DNA of 64,000 nucleotides from Microbacterium rhizosphaerae (lineage in GTDB: Bacteria > Actinomycetota > Actinomycetes > Actinomycetales > Microbacteriaceae): the NCBI RefSeq assembly GCF_034120055.1, contig NZ_CP139368.1, forward strand, positions 1,054,001-1,118,000. Reading direction: 5' to 3'. The number at the start of each line of letters is the position of its first letter. Position 1 is the first letter of the stretch. Both the position numbers and the translations under genes were made by a program. A model generated the notes under the pieces. That model saw nothing but the letters and a program-made list of their open reading frames with translations, ran no database searches and was not told the DNA's origin. Below, piece by piece: positions 42,385 through 51,562 of this stretch.

Positions 42385-45300
42385 TTGCATCGACGCATAC
42401 TGGCGATCGCGGGCGCCATCGCGCTCTCGATTCCGGCCACGGCAGCCATGGCCGCCCCACCATCCCCTGACAACGGACCAGCGGCACGGTTCGAGACGAC
42501 CCCCCGGGGTGCGACCGGCGCGAACTTCGTGCCGGCATCCGTCGCCGCCGACGGCACCGTGGACGTCATCGTGCAGATGAGCGGCGACCCCACGTCGGTC
42601 GTCCAGGCCAAGCAGGGCCGGAAGCTGACGGCCGCGGAGCGCGACTCGGTGAAGGGCACGCTCAAGAAGCAGCAGGATGCGATCATCGGCGCCATCGCGA
42701 GCAAGGGCGGCAAGGTCGTCGCCCAGATGCAGTCCGCCTACAACGGCATCCAGGTGTCCGTCCCGCGCAAGGCGGTCGACGCGATCGCGGCGCTGCCGAA
42801 CGTCGTCGCCGTCTACCCGGCGCGCACCTACACGCTCGACAACGCGGTCTCGGTGCCCTTCCTCGGCGTTCCGGACGTGTGGCAGAACACCGGCTTCACG
42901 GGCAGGAACGTCAAGGTCGGCATCATCGACACCGGTATCGACTACACCCACGCGAACTTCGGCGGCCCGGGCACCGTGGCGGCGTACACCGCTGCTCACG
43001 CGAACGAGACCCAGCCGGCGGACCCCGCGCTGTTCGGCCCGACTGCGCCGCGCGTCAAGGGGGGCACCGACCTCGTCGGCGACTCCTACAACGCCGACCC
43101 TGCGTCGGCCACGTACCAGCCGACCCCTCACCCCGACGCGAACCCGCTCGACTGCCAGGGCCACGGCAGCCACGTCGCGGGCACGGCCGCCGGTGACGGC
43201 GTGAACCCCGACGGCAGCACCTACACAGGACCGTACGACTCGTCGACACCCGCGAAGAGCTTCAAGATCGGCCCCGGCGTCGCGCCGCAGTCGGACCTGT
43301 ACGCGATCCGCGTCTTCGGCTGCGAAGGCTCGACGGATGTCGTCGTGCCGGCGATCGACTGGGCCGTCGACCACGGCATGGACGTGATCAACATGTCTCT
43401 CGGCTCGTCGTTCGGCGGACCCGGTGACGCGGACGCGGTCGCCGCCTCCAACGCCGTGGGCGCGGGAGTCGTCGTCGTCGCCTCCGCGGGCAACTCGGGG
43501 CCGAACCCCTACATCGTCGGCTCGCCGTCGACGGGTGACGGCGTCATCTCGGTCGCCGCGGTCGACAGCACCGCGACCTTCCCCGGCGCGAACGTCGCCA
43601 CGGGCGGCAAGAACGTGTCGGCGATCAACGCCAACGGCGCGAGCCTGGCGGGTCTGCCGCAGATGACCGTCGTGCGCCTGACGGACGACCCGAACACGGC
43701 GGAGAACGAGGCGCTCGGCTGCTCGACCGAGGCGTACACGAAGGCGGGCGTCGTCCCCGGGGGCAACCAGCTGGCCGTGTCGCTCCGCGGCACCTGCGCG
43801 CGTGTCGCGAAGGCGATCTTCGCTCAGAAGGCCGGGGCTGCGGCGGCGCTCATGATCAACACCTCGACGGACTACCCGCCGTTCGAGGGCGCGATCCTGA
43901 GCAACCCCGACACGGGTGAGGCGTACACGGTCACCATCCCGTTCCTCGGTGTCCGCTCGACGGATGCGAGCGCCTTCGTGAGCGGCAACCCCGCCACGGT
44001 GACGGCGGCAGACCTGGCCAACCCGGGCTTCCGCGGCTATGCATCGTTCAGCTCGGGCGGCCCCCGCAACGGCGACTCCGGACTCGGCGTCGACGTGGCA
44101 GCGCCCGGCGTCTCGATCCGCTCCACCGCAGTGGGGACCGGCAGCGACAGCGAAGTGCTCTCGGGCACATCGATGGCGGCTCCGCACGTGACCGGTGTCG
44201 CGGCTCTCGCCGTGCAGGCCCATCCCACGTGGTCGGGCAACGATGTCGCGCAGGCCGTCGTGTCGACGGCCGATCCGTCGAAGGTCGCTCACCAGAAGCT
44301 CACCCTCGGCGGTGTGGGACTGGTCAACGCCGCTGGCGTGGTGGCGACCCAGGTGACCGCATCCGGCGACACCTACACGACCACGGACGGCAAGCTGAGT
44401 CAGACCGCTCTGAACTTCGGGTTCCAGGAGTCCGCCCAGGGCTTCAAGGGCACGAAGACGGTGCAGCTGACCAACCACGGCGACAGCCCGGTGACGTACA
44501 CGCCGACCGCCGAGGCATCCACGCAGTCGCGTGCCTCTACTGTGACGTTCAGCGTGCCGTCGATCACGGTTCCCGCGCACGGCACCGCGAAGTTCTCGGT
44601 CTCGCTGTCGGCGGCGCCGAGTGCGGTTCCGACGTCGACGGCCGGCACCTTCGGGTTCTACGAGATCTCGGGCGACGTGCTGCTGACCTCCGGCTCGTCG
44701 GCGCTGCGCGTGCCGTACCTGCTGGTGCCCCGTTCGCTCAGCCGCGTGTCGGCACAGGTGTCGGGGCAGTGGATGACGAACGCCGACAGCTCGAAGGCGA
44801 TCACGCTGCGCAACCCGGGCGCGGCTCTCCCGGGTCAGACCGATGCCTACACGTGGGGTCTCAGCGACGCGCGGGACGTGTCCTCGTCGGACACCGGCTA
44901 CGACGTCCGCGCCGTCGGCGTGCAGTCGTGGGACGTCGGTGGGGGAGACCAGCTGCTGGTCTTCGCCGTCAACACGTGGAAGAAGTGGAACAACGCCGCC
45001 GAGAACGAGTTCGACATCGATCTCGACACCAACGGCGACGGCGCCGCGGACCACATCGTGTTCTCGGCCGACTACGGTCAGGTCACGTCGGGCACACCCG
45101 ACGGCCGGACGGGCGTGTTCGTCTACGACATCGCGACCCGGGCGCTCGGCTCCACCGGGTTCCTCGCTTCGGCGCCGACGGACAGCAGCACCGCGCTGCT
45201 TCCGGTCTTCGCGAGCGACCTCGGTCTCTCGTCGACGAACGGGACGTTCAGCTACGCCGCAGCGGGATTCTCCTCCGTCAACGGCGGCTCCGACGGGGTC

Positions 45301-45504
45301 GCGGGTGTGGCCACCTACAACCCGTGGACGCCGGCGCTGAGCTTCGGTGACGGCGGGCCGGCTGTCGCGCCGGGCGCGACGCAGCAGCTGAATGTCGCCC
45401 TGAGCGCCTCGGCGTTCGCGGCGCAGAAGCCGCTGGGTGTCATGACGGTGGTGCCGGACAACGCCGCGGGCGAGAGCGAAGCGCTCCTCACCCCGGTGAA
45501 GTGA
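42385..45504 (+). CDS. Secreted subtilisin-like serine protease (S8) with PA domain
   Basis: 1039 residues. Signal peptide HRRILAIAGAIALSIPATAAMA with cleavage before APPS. An I9-type propeptide is at about 60-150 (VDVIVQMSGDPTSVV...). The catalytic triad is Asp182 (GIIDTGIDYTHANFGG), His260 (GHGSHVAGTAAGDG) and Ser596 (SGTSMAAPHVTGVAAL). A protease-associated domain is inserted at about 440-550 (AKAIFAQKAGAAAALMIN). The C-terminal ~400 residues are beta-rich, fibronectin-like, without a cell-wall anchor motif. The start is probably the TTG at 42385 behind GAGGAAGAGG, since it opens directly into the signal peptide; an upstream ATG at 42322 would add 21 unlikely residues. Confidence 0.93.
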   Translation: MHRRILAIAGAIALSIPATAAMAAPPSPDNGPAARFETTPRGATGANFVPASVAADGTVDVIVQMSGDPTSVVQAKQGRKLTAAERDSVKGTLKKQQDAIIGAIASKGGKVVAQMQSAYNGIQVSVPRKAVDAIAALPNVVAVYPARTYTLDNAVSVPFLGVPDVWQNTGFTGRNVKVGIIDTGIDYTHANFGGPGTVAAYTAAHANETQPADPALFGPTAPRVKGGTDLVGDSYNADPASATYQPTPHPDANPLDCQGHGSHVAGTAAGDGVNPDGSTYTGPYDSSTPAKSFKIGPGVAPQSDLYAIRVFGCEGSTDVVVPAIDWAVDHGMDVINMSLGSSFGGPGDADAVAASNAVGAGVVVVASAGNSGPNPYIVGSPSTGDGVISVAAVDSTATFPGANVATGGKNVSAINANGASLAGLPQMTVVRLTDDPNTAENEALGCSTEAYTKAGVVPGGNQLAVSLRGTCARVAKAIFAQKAGAAAALMINTSTDYPPFEGAILSNPDTGEAYTVTIPFLGVRSTDASAFVSGNPATVTAADLANPGFRGYASFSSGGPRNGDSGLGVDVAAPGVSIRSTAVGTGSDSEVLSGTSMAAPHVTGVAALAVQAHPTWSGNDVAQAVVSTADPSKVAHQKLTLGGVGLVNAAGVVATQVTASGDTYTTTDGKLSQTALNFGFQESAQGFKGTKTVQLTNHGDSPVTYTPTAEASTQSRASTVTFSVPSITVPAHGTAKFSVSLSAAPSAVPTSTAGTFGFYEISGDVLLTSGSSALRVPYLLVPRSLSRVSAQVSGQWMTNADSSKAITLRNPGAALPGQTDAYTWGLSDARDVSSSDTGYDVRAVGVQSWDVGGGDQLLVFAVNTWKKWNNAAENEFDIDLDTNGDGAADHIVFSADYGQVTSGTPDGRTGVFVYDIATRALGSTGFLASAPTDSSTALLPVFASDLGLSSTNGTFSYAAAGFSSVNGGSDGVAGVATYNPWTPALSFGDGGPAVAPGATQQLNVALSASAFAAQKPLGVMTVVPDNAAGESEALLTPVK

Positions 45505-45525
45505 CGCACCGGTACTGAAACGCAG

Positions 45526-45554
45526 GGCGGGGCTCGTCATCGACGGGCCCCGCC
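45526..45554 (+). terminator. Hairpin terminator after the subtilase gene
   Basis: GGCGGGGCTCGTC, 3-base loop, GACGGGCCCCGCC: 13 pairs with one G-U, 22 bases after the stop, followed by TTCG. Confidence 0.75.
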
Positions 45555-45623
45555 TTCGCGTGCGGACTCCGTCGCGGCGGCGCCGGCGATCGCCCGACCG
45601 GTGTCGCTGTCGGCGCCGCCGCC

Positions 45624-45629
45624 TAGACT
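45624..45629 (+). promoter_or_regulatory. -10 box of pcrA
   Basis: TAGACT, 9 bases before the ATG at 45639, so the transcript would have a leader of only a few bases and no Shine-Dalgarno sequence. Confidence 0.5.
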
Positions 45630-45638
45630 CGAAGGGCC

Positions 45639-48158
45639 ATGATCGACGCATCCACCCCTGGGCCCACGCGCTCCGAGGCTCCACGCAGCGCACCGGCGAT
45701 GCCCGCAGGGAGTGTGGGGATCATCGTCGGAGGCGACCACGGTCCGCACGCCGGCGAGACCCGACCCGACGACGACCTCCTCGTCGGCCTCAACTCGCAG
45801 CAGCGGGAGGCGGTCGTCTACCGCGGACAGGCGCTGCTCATCGTCGCGGGCGCGGGCTCGGGCAAGACCAGCGTGCTGACGCGCCGCATCGCGAGCCTCC
45901 TGCGCTCGCGCGAGGCGTGGCCGAGCGAGATCCTCGCGATCACGTTCACGAACAAGGCCGCGGGAGAGATGCGCGAGCGGGTCGAGCAGCTCGTCGGCAA
46001 CAGTGCGAAGGGCATGTGGATCTCGACGTTCCACTCGGCGTGCGTGCGCATCCTCCGACGCGAGGCCGAGCAGTTCGGCTTCACGAAGTCGTTCACGATC
46101 TACGACTCCGGTGACTCGCGCGCGCTCATCAAGCGGCTGGTGAAGGAGCGTGAGGCGGATGCCTTCGGCCTGACTCCCGCGGCCGTTCAGGGCAGGATCT
46201 CCAAGCTCAAGAACGAACTGGCGGATGCCGAGTCCTACGCCCGCCAGGCCAACATGAACGACCCCGCCGAGCGGGTGTTCGTCGAGCTGTTCGGCGACTA
46301 CCAGCGCGAGCTGCAGCGCGCGAACGCCTTCGACTTCGACGACCTCATCGGCCAGACGGTGTTCCTGTTCCGCGCGTTCCCGCGAGTCGCGGATGTCTAC
46401 CGGCGTCGGTTCCGCCACGTCCTCGTCGACGAGTACCAGGACACGAACGCGGCCCAGTACGCGCTCATCCACGAGCTGACGCGCCCGATCTCCGACTCCG
46501 TCGCTGAGCCGTTCGAGTCGAACGGCATGATGATCTTCGAGCCGGACCGGCCGTCGGGTCGGGACGCCGGCGGGGAAGGCGCATCCCTCACCGTCGTGGG
46601 CGACTCGGATCAGTCGATCTACGCGTTCCGCGGCGCCGACATCCGCAACATCACGGAGTTCGAACGAGATTTCCCCGGTGCGAAGGTCGTCCTGCTGGAG
46701 CAGAACTACCGGTCGACGCAGAACATCCTGAGTGCGGCGAACGCGGTCATCAGCAACAACTTCGACCGCAAGGACAAGCGCCTGTGGAGCGCGGACGGGC
46801 CCGGTGAGAAGATCGTCGGCTACACGGGCTACTCGCAGCACGACGAGGCCCAGTTCGTCGCCGAGGAAGTGGATGCGCTCCGCCGCACGGGCGTCGACTA
46901 CTCCCAGATGGCGGTGTTCTACCGGACGAATTCGCAGTCCCGTGCACTGGAGGAGATCTTCATCCGCGCGGCCGTGCCCTACAAGATCATGGGCGGCACG
47001 CGGTTCTACGAGCGCGCCGAGATCAAGGACGCCCTCGCCTACCTCGTCGCGGTCGCGAACCCAGCGGATGAGATGGCCCTCCGCCGCATCATCAACCGAC
47101 CGCGTCGCGGCATCGGCGACGTGACGGTCGAGGCGATCGCGCGGTACGCCCAGAACGAGGGCATCACGTTCCGCGACGCCCTCGCGAACGCGTCGGCGCT
47201 CGGGGTCGGTCCGAAGATGCAGGCCGCGATCGCGCAGCTCGATCAGGTGCTGGCGGATGCGACGGACCTGATGCTGCCGGCCTCCGGCGAGCTCGCTCCA
47301 CCCACCGCGGTCGCCGACGGGCTCACGCTGCTCATGGACCGCAGCGGGTACCGCGATGCGCTGCGGATGAGCCGCGACGCCCAGGACGAGGCGCGACTGG
47401 AGAACGTCGACGAGCTCATCGCGGTGGCGCGCGAGTTCGCCCGCAACAACCCCGAGGGCACCGTCATCGACTTCCTCGCCGAGGTCGCGCTCGTCTCCGA
47501 CACGGATGACCTCGAGGATGCGTCGGGCTCGGTGTCGCTCATGACGCTGCACACCGCGAAGGGCCTCGAGTACGACGCCGTGTTCATCACGGGTGTCGAG
47601 GAGGACCTCATCCCGCACCGCATCTCGGCGAACGAGCCCGGTGGCCCCGCGGAGGAGCGTCGCCTCTTCTACGTCGGCGTCACCCGTGCGCGCAAGCGGC
47701 TCTACCTCACGCTCGCGATGACGCGCGCGCAGTTCGGCGAGATCTCGGTGGCGATGCCGAGTCGCTTCCTGCAGGAGATCCCCGGCGAGCTCGTCGACTG
47801 GCGCCAGTCGCCTGGCGACGTGAACTCCCGCGGCGGCACCCAGTCGCGCGCGCTCAACGCGCGGCCGGGCAGCGGCGGATCGGGGTGGGGCCGCCGGCAG
47901 ATCCGTCACGACGATCCGCCGGCGCTCGCGCCGAAGTCGACGTCGCTCGACCGGTTCCCGAATCGCATCCCGGCGAAGCTGCGCGACAACGGCGACATGG
48001 TGCTCGAGGCGGGGGACCGCATCCGTCACGACGACTTCGGCGAGGGGCGTGTGGATGCCGTCACCGGCGAGGGTGCGAAGCGTGTCGCGCACGTCCGCTT
48101 CGACTCCGGCGGCCTGAAGAAGCTGCTGATCAAGGTCGCCCCGATCACCAAGATCTGA
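45639..48158 (+). CDS. pcrA: ATP-dependent DNA helicase UvrD/PcrA
   Basis: 839 residues, superfamily 1A 3'-5' helicase acting in excision repair and replication-fork maintenance. After a ~50-residue variable start: LNSQQREAVVYRGQALLIVAGAGSGKT would cover the Q motif and Walker A (seen as LNSQQREAV and VAGAGSGKTSVLTRRIA). Later motifs are Ia ITFTNKAAGEMRERV, II VDEYQDTNAAQ, III VVGDSDQSIYAFRGAD, IV QNYRSTQNIL, V LMTLHTAKGLEYDAVF and VI EERRLFYVGVTRARKRL. The C-terminal ~60 residues form the PcrA Tudor-like tail (RIRHDDFGEGRVDAV), which binds RNA polymerase in homologues. An insertion around ESNGMMIFEPDRPSGRDAGG is lineage-typical or unusual; I cannot tell. Confidence 0.97.
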   Translation: MIDASTPGPTRSEAPRSAPAMPAGSVGIIVGGDHGPHAGETRPDDDLLVGLNSQQREAVVYRGQALLIVAGAGSGKTSVLTRRIASLLRSREAWPSEILAITFTNKAAGEMRERVEQLVGNSAKGMWISTFHSACVRILRREAEQFGFTKSFTIYDSGDSRALIKRLVKEREADAFGLTPAAVQGRISKLKNELADAESYARQANMNDPAERVFVELFGDYQRELQRANAFDFDDLIGQTVFLFRAFPRVADVYRRRFRHVLVDEYQDTNAAQYALIHELTRPISDSVAEPFESNGMMIFEPDRPSGRDAGGEGASLTVVGDSDQSIYAFRGADIRNITEFERDFPGAKVVLLEQNYRSTQNILSAANAVISNNFDRKDKRLWSADGPGEKIVGYTGYSQHDEAQFVAEEVDALRRTGVDYSQMAVFYRTNSQSRALEEIFIRAAVPYKIMGGTRFYERAEIKDALAYLVAVANPADEMALRRIINRPRRGIGDVTVEAIARYAQNEGITFRDALANASALGVGPKMQAAIAQLDQVLADATDLMLPASGELAPPTAVADGLTLLMDRSGYRDALRMSRDAQDEARLENVDELIAVAREFARNNPEGTVIDFLAEVALVSDTDDLEDASGSVSLMTLHTAKGLEYDAVFITGVEEDLIPHRISANEPGGPAEERRLFYVGVTRARKRLYLTLAMTRAQFGEISVAMPSRFLQEIPGELVDWRQSPGDVNSRGGTQSRALNARPGSGGSGWGRRQIRHDDPPALAPKSTSLDRFPNRIPAKLRDNGDMVLEAGDRIRHDDFGEGRVDAVTGEGAKRVAHVRFDSGGLKKLLIKVAPITKI

Positions 48159-48221
48159 GCGGAGGCGGAATCACAGGCGGGCCGCGCTCGCCTCGCGAGT
48201 GAGCCGCCTCGAAGCGGCGGT

Positions 48222-48227
48222 TAGGCT
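48222..48227 (+). promoter_or_regulatory. -10 box for leaderless SseB-like transcript
   Basis: TAGGCT, CGACGC (6 bases), then the ATG at 48234. Confidence 0.65.
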
Positions 48228-48233
48228 CGACGC

Positions 48234-49247
48234 ATGGCCTTGTTCTCGCGTCGTCCGAAGTCGTCTTCCGAGCAGGATGCGGGAACCCCCGACGCCGCGT
48301 CCACAGCCGAATCGGAGGAGACGCAGGAGACGCAGGAGTCCGCCTCCGCCTCCGCCGAGGAGACTCCCCAGGTCGGCATCTCGGTCTCCTCTTTCGGCGG
48401 TCTCGGCGCCGCTCCGACGCCGGCGTCCGCCAGCGCCGCCGCCGCCCCGCAGGCAGAAGCCGACGGCATCCCGGGTCTCACCGACAACATCCTGCTGCGC
48501 GATGCGATCGCCGCCCTCCCCGAGGAGGCCAACGGCACACAGGTCGTGGGCGTCGCCCGGCAGCTGCTGCAGGGTCAGTTGTTCCTGCGCGTGCGCGGCG
48601 ATGCCCGTTCGCTCGCGGCCGAGGGCAAGGAGCTGCCGCTGGCTGTGGCATCCATCGAGGACACCCCCTTCGTGCTGGTCTTCAGCGGCGGCTCGGCACT
48701 CCAGGCCGCGGTGCGCGCCGACGGTCAGCTCGACTCGTCGGCGATGAGCCAGGACGCCGGCATCGTGCTGCGCTCGGTGCTCGCCGGCCCCTACGGCGGG
48801 ATCATCCTCGACCACGCATCGCGCCAGAGCCCGATCGTCATTCCGCGCCAGCTCATCGAACGGGCGCTGGAGGAGAGCGATGACGAGTTCACCGTCAAGA
48901 CGCTGCTCGCGGGTGAGCGCACGTCCGAGACCCCGGCGCTCGTTGCGGCGGCGCTGCCCCATGTCCCGCTGTGGCTCGCGGCGAACCGCGCGCGTGAAGA
49001 GGACGAGTGGGGCCTCGCCGAGTCCCGCAACGCGTCGGGCGAGCGCTTCCTCGAGGTGTTCTCGCACCCGCTCGAGGTGCTCGCGATGGGACGCGGCGAC
49101 CAGCCGATGCCGATCCGCATCGACCAGCTCGCCTCGGGTTTCGAGGGCGACGACGGACTCACGGGCATCGTCGTGGATCCCGCGGGTCCCTGGATCCAGC
49201 TCTCGCGAGCCGATCTGGCTTCCGCCTTCGCCGCTGCCGAGGAGTGA
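48234..49247 (+). CDS. SseB family protein
   Basis: 337 residues. The first ~85 are acidic, Ser/Ala/Glu-rich and probably disordered (EETQETQESASASAEETP). The SseB N-terminal-type domain begins near residue 85 (NILLRDAIAALPEEANG) and includes FLRVRGDARSLA and PFVLVFSGGSALQAAVR. A second domain from about 220 (QLIERALEESDDEFTVKTLL) resembles the SseB C-terminal unit. In enterobacteria SseB relates to serine sensitivity or rhodanese function, but in Actinobacteria the family is uncharacterised. Leaderless start. It sits between pcrA and an isochorismatase-like gene, both on the same strand. Confidence 0.85.
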   Translation: MALFSRRPKSSSEQDAGTPDAASTAESEETQETQESASASAEETPQVGISVSSFGGLGAAPTPASASAAAAPQAEADGIPGLTDNILLRDAIAALPEEANGTQVVGVARQLLQGQLFLRVRGDARSLAAEGKELPLAVASIEDTPFVLVFSGGSALQAAVRADGQLDSSAMSQDAGIVLRSVLAGPYGGIILDHASRQSPIVIPRQLIERALEESDDEFTVKTLLAGERTSETPALVAAALPHVPLWLAANRAREEDEWGLAESRNASGERFLEVFSHPLEVLAMGRGDQPMPIRIDQLASGFEGDDGLTGIVVDPAGPWIQLSRADLASAFAAAEE

Positions 49248-49305
49248 CGACCCAGACAGGTCGACTGCATAGTTAACCTGTATGAAGGTTCTCCGAAAGG
49301 GCGTC

Positions 49306-49863
49306 ATGACCGTCACCACCCTCGACCCGCAGTCCGCGCTCGTCGTCATCGACCTGCAGCAGGGCATCGCGGGCACTCCCGCCGCCGAACCCGTCGTCGC
49401 GCAGGCGGTACGGCTCGCGGATGCCTTCCGCGCGGCGGGTCTGCCGGTCGTGCTCGTCAACGTGACGGGCGGAGCGCCGGGTCGCGTCGAGCGTGCCCGA
49501 CCGAACGCCCCGCGCCCGGAGAACTGGGCAGAGCTGCTGCCCGAGCTGCGCCCGGACGCGCCCGGCACGATCCGCGTGACGAAGCAGACGTGGGGCGCCT
49601 TCCACGGCACGGACCTCGACGAGCGGCTGCGGGATGCCGGTGCGACCCAGGTCGTTCTGGCAGGCATCGCCACGAGCGCGGGCGTCGAGTCCACGGCGCG
49701 GGCGGCGCACGAGCACGGCTACAACGTCACGATCGCGACGGATGCAGTGGCCGACATGGATCCGGTGAACCACGAGCACGCGGTGACCCGCATCCTTCCC
49801 CGCATCAGCGAGACCGGCACGACCGACGAGATCCTCGAGCTTCTGGCGGCGAACGGGCGGTGA
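49306..49863 (+). CDS. Isochorismatase family cysteine hydrolase
   Basis: 185 residues. The family start SALVVIDLQQGIAG holds the catalytic Asp; Lys is in VTKQTWGAFHGTDLDERL, and the Cys position of the triad is in the segment ATQVVLAGIATSAGVESTAR, where the usual Cys is replaced by Ala or Ser (IATSAGVE against V-x-T-x-x-C-V). This makes classical hydrolase activity uncertain. An ATG at 49282 is also in frame, but the ATG at 49306 after AAAGGG fits family length better. The stop overlaps the MFS start (GTGA), so the two are coupled. Confidence 0.88.
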   Translation: MTVTTLDPQSALVVIDLQQGIAGTPAAEPVVAQAVRLADAFRAAGLPVVLVNVTGGAPGRVERARPNAPRPENWAELLPELRPDAPGTIRVTKQTWGAFHGTDLDERLRDAGATQVVLAGIATSAGVESTARAAHEHGYNVTIATDAVADMDPVNHEHAVTRILPRISETGTTDEILELLAANGR

Positions 49864-51260
49864 CCTCCCGGAGTACGGAGGCGCGCGAGCGGCGTGAGGG
49901 CAGCCCTCACCCGTTCGGCGCGCGCTTCGTGACTCCGCTGCTGTGGGGCACGTCGCTCAACCCGATCAACTCCTCGATCCTCGCGACCTCGCTCGTCGCC
50001 ATCGGGACGGCGTTCGGCGTGGGCGCCGGGCAGACCGCCGTGCTCGTGGCCGCTGTCTACGTCGCCAGCGCCGTCGCGCAGCCGGCCATGGGCCGTCTCG
50101 GGGAGCAGTTCGGCGCGCGCCGGGTCTTCGTCGGCGGACTCGTCGTCCTCACGATCGCCGGCATCGTCGGCACCTTCGCCCCGACTTTCGCCTGGCTCAT
50201 CGTGTCGCGGGCGCTCATCGGCATCGGCACGGCGGCCGGATATCCCACGGCGATGGCGATGATCCGTCACCGCGCCGACACGGCGAGGATCGGCATCCCC
50301 GGCGGAGTCCTCGGCGGCATCTCGATCGCCGCGCAGTCGTCCGCGGCGCTGGGACTCCCGCTCGGCGGTGTGCTCGTCGGCGTGTGGGGATGGCCGGCGG
50401 CGTTCGCGGTGAACATCCCGCTGGGGCTGATCGGCCTCGCGATGGCCCTCATCTGGCTGCCGAAGGATGCCGCGCGCCCGCGCCGCGGCGGTCGTGAGCT
50501 CGCGCGGGCCCTGGACCCGCTCGGCATGCTGCTGTTCGCCGCATCCGTCGTCGCGCTCATCGCCGTCCTCTCGGACGTGCGCCATCTCGCCTGGTGGCTC
50601 GTCGCGGTCTTCGTCGTCGCGCTCGCAGCGCTGATCCTGTGGGAGCTGCGTGCGTCACAGCCCTTCATCGACGTCAGGATGCTGCGTCGCAACGGCCCGC
50701 TCACGCGCACCTATCTGCGCCAGACCATCGCGCTCGCAGCGGCGTACACCGTGCTGTACGGATACGTGCAGTGGCTCGAGGACAGCCATGGCTACCCGGC
50801 GAGCGTCAGCGGACTCATCATGCTTCCGATGTCGGTCGTCGCCGCCGCGGGTGCTGCCGTGATCTCGCGGCGTGCGCTCATCCGCGGCCCGCTGACGATC
50901 AGCGCGGTCGCCCTCATCGCCGGCGGCGCGGCCATGATGGTCGTCACGAGCACGACGAACATCGTGCTTCTGGTCGCGCTCAGCCTGCTGTTCGGCGTCG
51001 CACTGGGCTTCACCGGCACGAGCAACCAGGCCGCGCTCTACACGCAGACGACGGCCGACCAGATCGGTGTGGCATCCGGCCTCGCGCGCACCGCGTCGTA
51101 CCTCGGCGCGATCTTCGCGTCGGCGCTCATCGCGCTCGCGTACCCGGGCAGGGCGACGGATGCGGGTCTCCACGTGTCGGCAGTCGTTGTGCTCATCGCC
51201 GGGGTCGCGGTTCTCGCCCTCGTGCTGCTCGATCGCCGGCTGCCCTCGCGAGGGCACTGA
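49860..51260 (+). CDS. MFS transporter, DHA2/EmrB-like
   Basis: 466 residues with about 14 hydrophobic segments, as in the DHA2 (EmrB/QacA) drug exporters. Motif A-like GRLGEQFGARRVFVGG follows helix 2; helix 4-5 has SRALIGIGTAAGYPTAMAMI; the stretch WGWPAAFAVNIPLGLIGLAM is the family's 'RWiFlINvPiG' motif. An inner-membrane proton-coupled exporter is likely; substrate unknown. Starts with a GTG overlapping the isochorismatase stop. No terminator was found directly after it. Confidence 0.92.
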   Translation: MTSRSTEARERREGSPHPFGARFVTPLLWGTSLNPINSSILATSLVAIGTAFGVGAGQTAVLVAAVYVASAVAQPAMGRLGEQFGARRVFVGGLVVLTIAGIVGTFAPTFAWLIVSRALIGIGTAAGYPTAMAMIRHRADTARIGIPGGVLGGISIAAQSSAALGLPLGGVLVGVWGWPAAFAVNIPLGLIGLAMALIWLPKDAARPRRGGRELARALDPLGMLLFAASVVALIAVLSDVRHLAWWLVAVFVVALAALILWELRASQPFIDVRMLRRNGPLTRTYLRQTIALAAAYTVLYGYVQWLEDSHGYPASVSGLIMLPMSVVAAAGAAVISRRALIRGPLTISAVALIAGGAAMMVVTSTTNIVLLVALSLLFGVALGFTGTSNQAALYTQTTADQIGVASGLARTASYLGAIFASALIALAYPGRATDAGLHVSAVVVLIAGVAVLALVLLDRRLPSRGH

Positions 51261-51353
51261 CCGGCCTCCGCCGTTGCGCATGCCCGCGCCCGCCCCCGCG
51301 CCCGCCCAACGGCGGAGATCTGCATAACCGCGGACGCCTTCCCGACTTACGGT

Positions 51354-51367
51354 CCGCAGAAGTGCGG
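51354..51367. other. Small hairpin in the 302-base spacer before the primase-polymerase
   Basis: CCGCA-GAAG-TGCGG, a 5-pair hairpin. The spacer 51261-51562 also has a C-rich GCCCGC repeat at 51287-51306 and TCTGC/GCAGA steps around the hairpin. No gene is seen in it apart from non-coding Arg-rich frames. Confidence 0.35.
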
Positions 51368-51550
51368 AAGTCTGCTCGTGTGCAGAATCCGGCGCCGTGG
51401 GCGAGACGCCCCGAAGGCTCTTCGGGAGAAGTCCAGGGCGGCGGGACCGTCGGACACTGTGAGGGAGGCCGTGATCGAGGTCAGGCCCGACGGTACGTCG
51501 GGCATCCGGCGTTGTCAGCCTGGCCCTGGCGTCGTGTCCGATCCGATCGA

Positions 51551-51556
51551 TACCGT
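51551..51556 (+). promoter_or_regulatory. -10 box for leaderless Prim-PolC transcript
   Basis: TACCGT, GAACGG (6 bases), then the GTG at 51563. No Shine-Dalgarno sequence. Confidence 0.65.
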
Positions 51557-51562
51557 GAACGG

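Noticed and set aside
42157..45693. 1178-codon open frame on the reverse strand
   Set aside because: Antisense to the subtilase gene; Arg/Asp/His-rich without domains. Long mirror frames are an artefact of high third-position GC.
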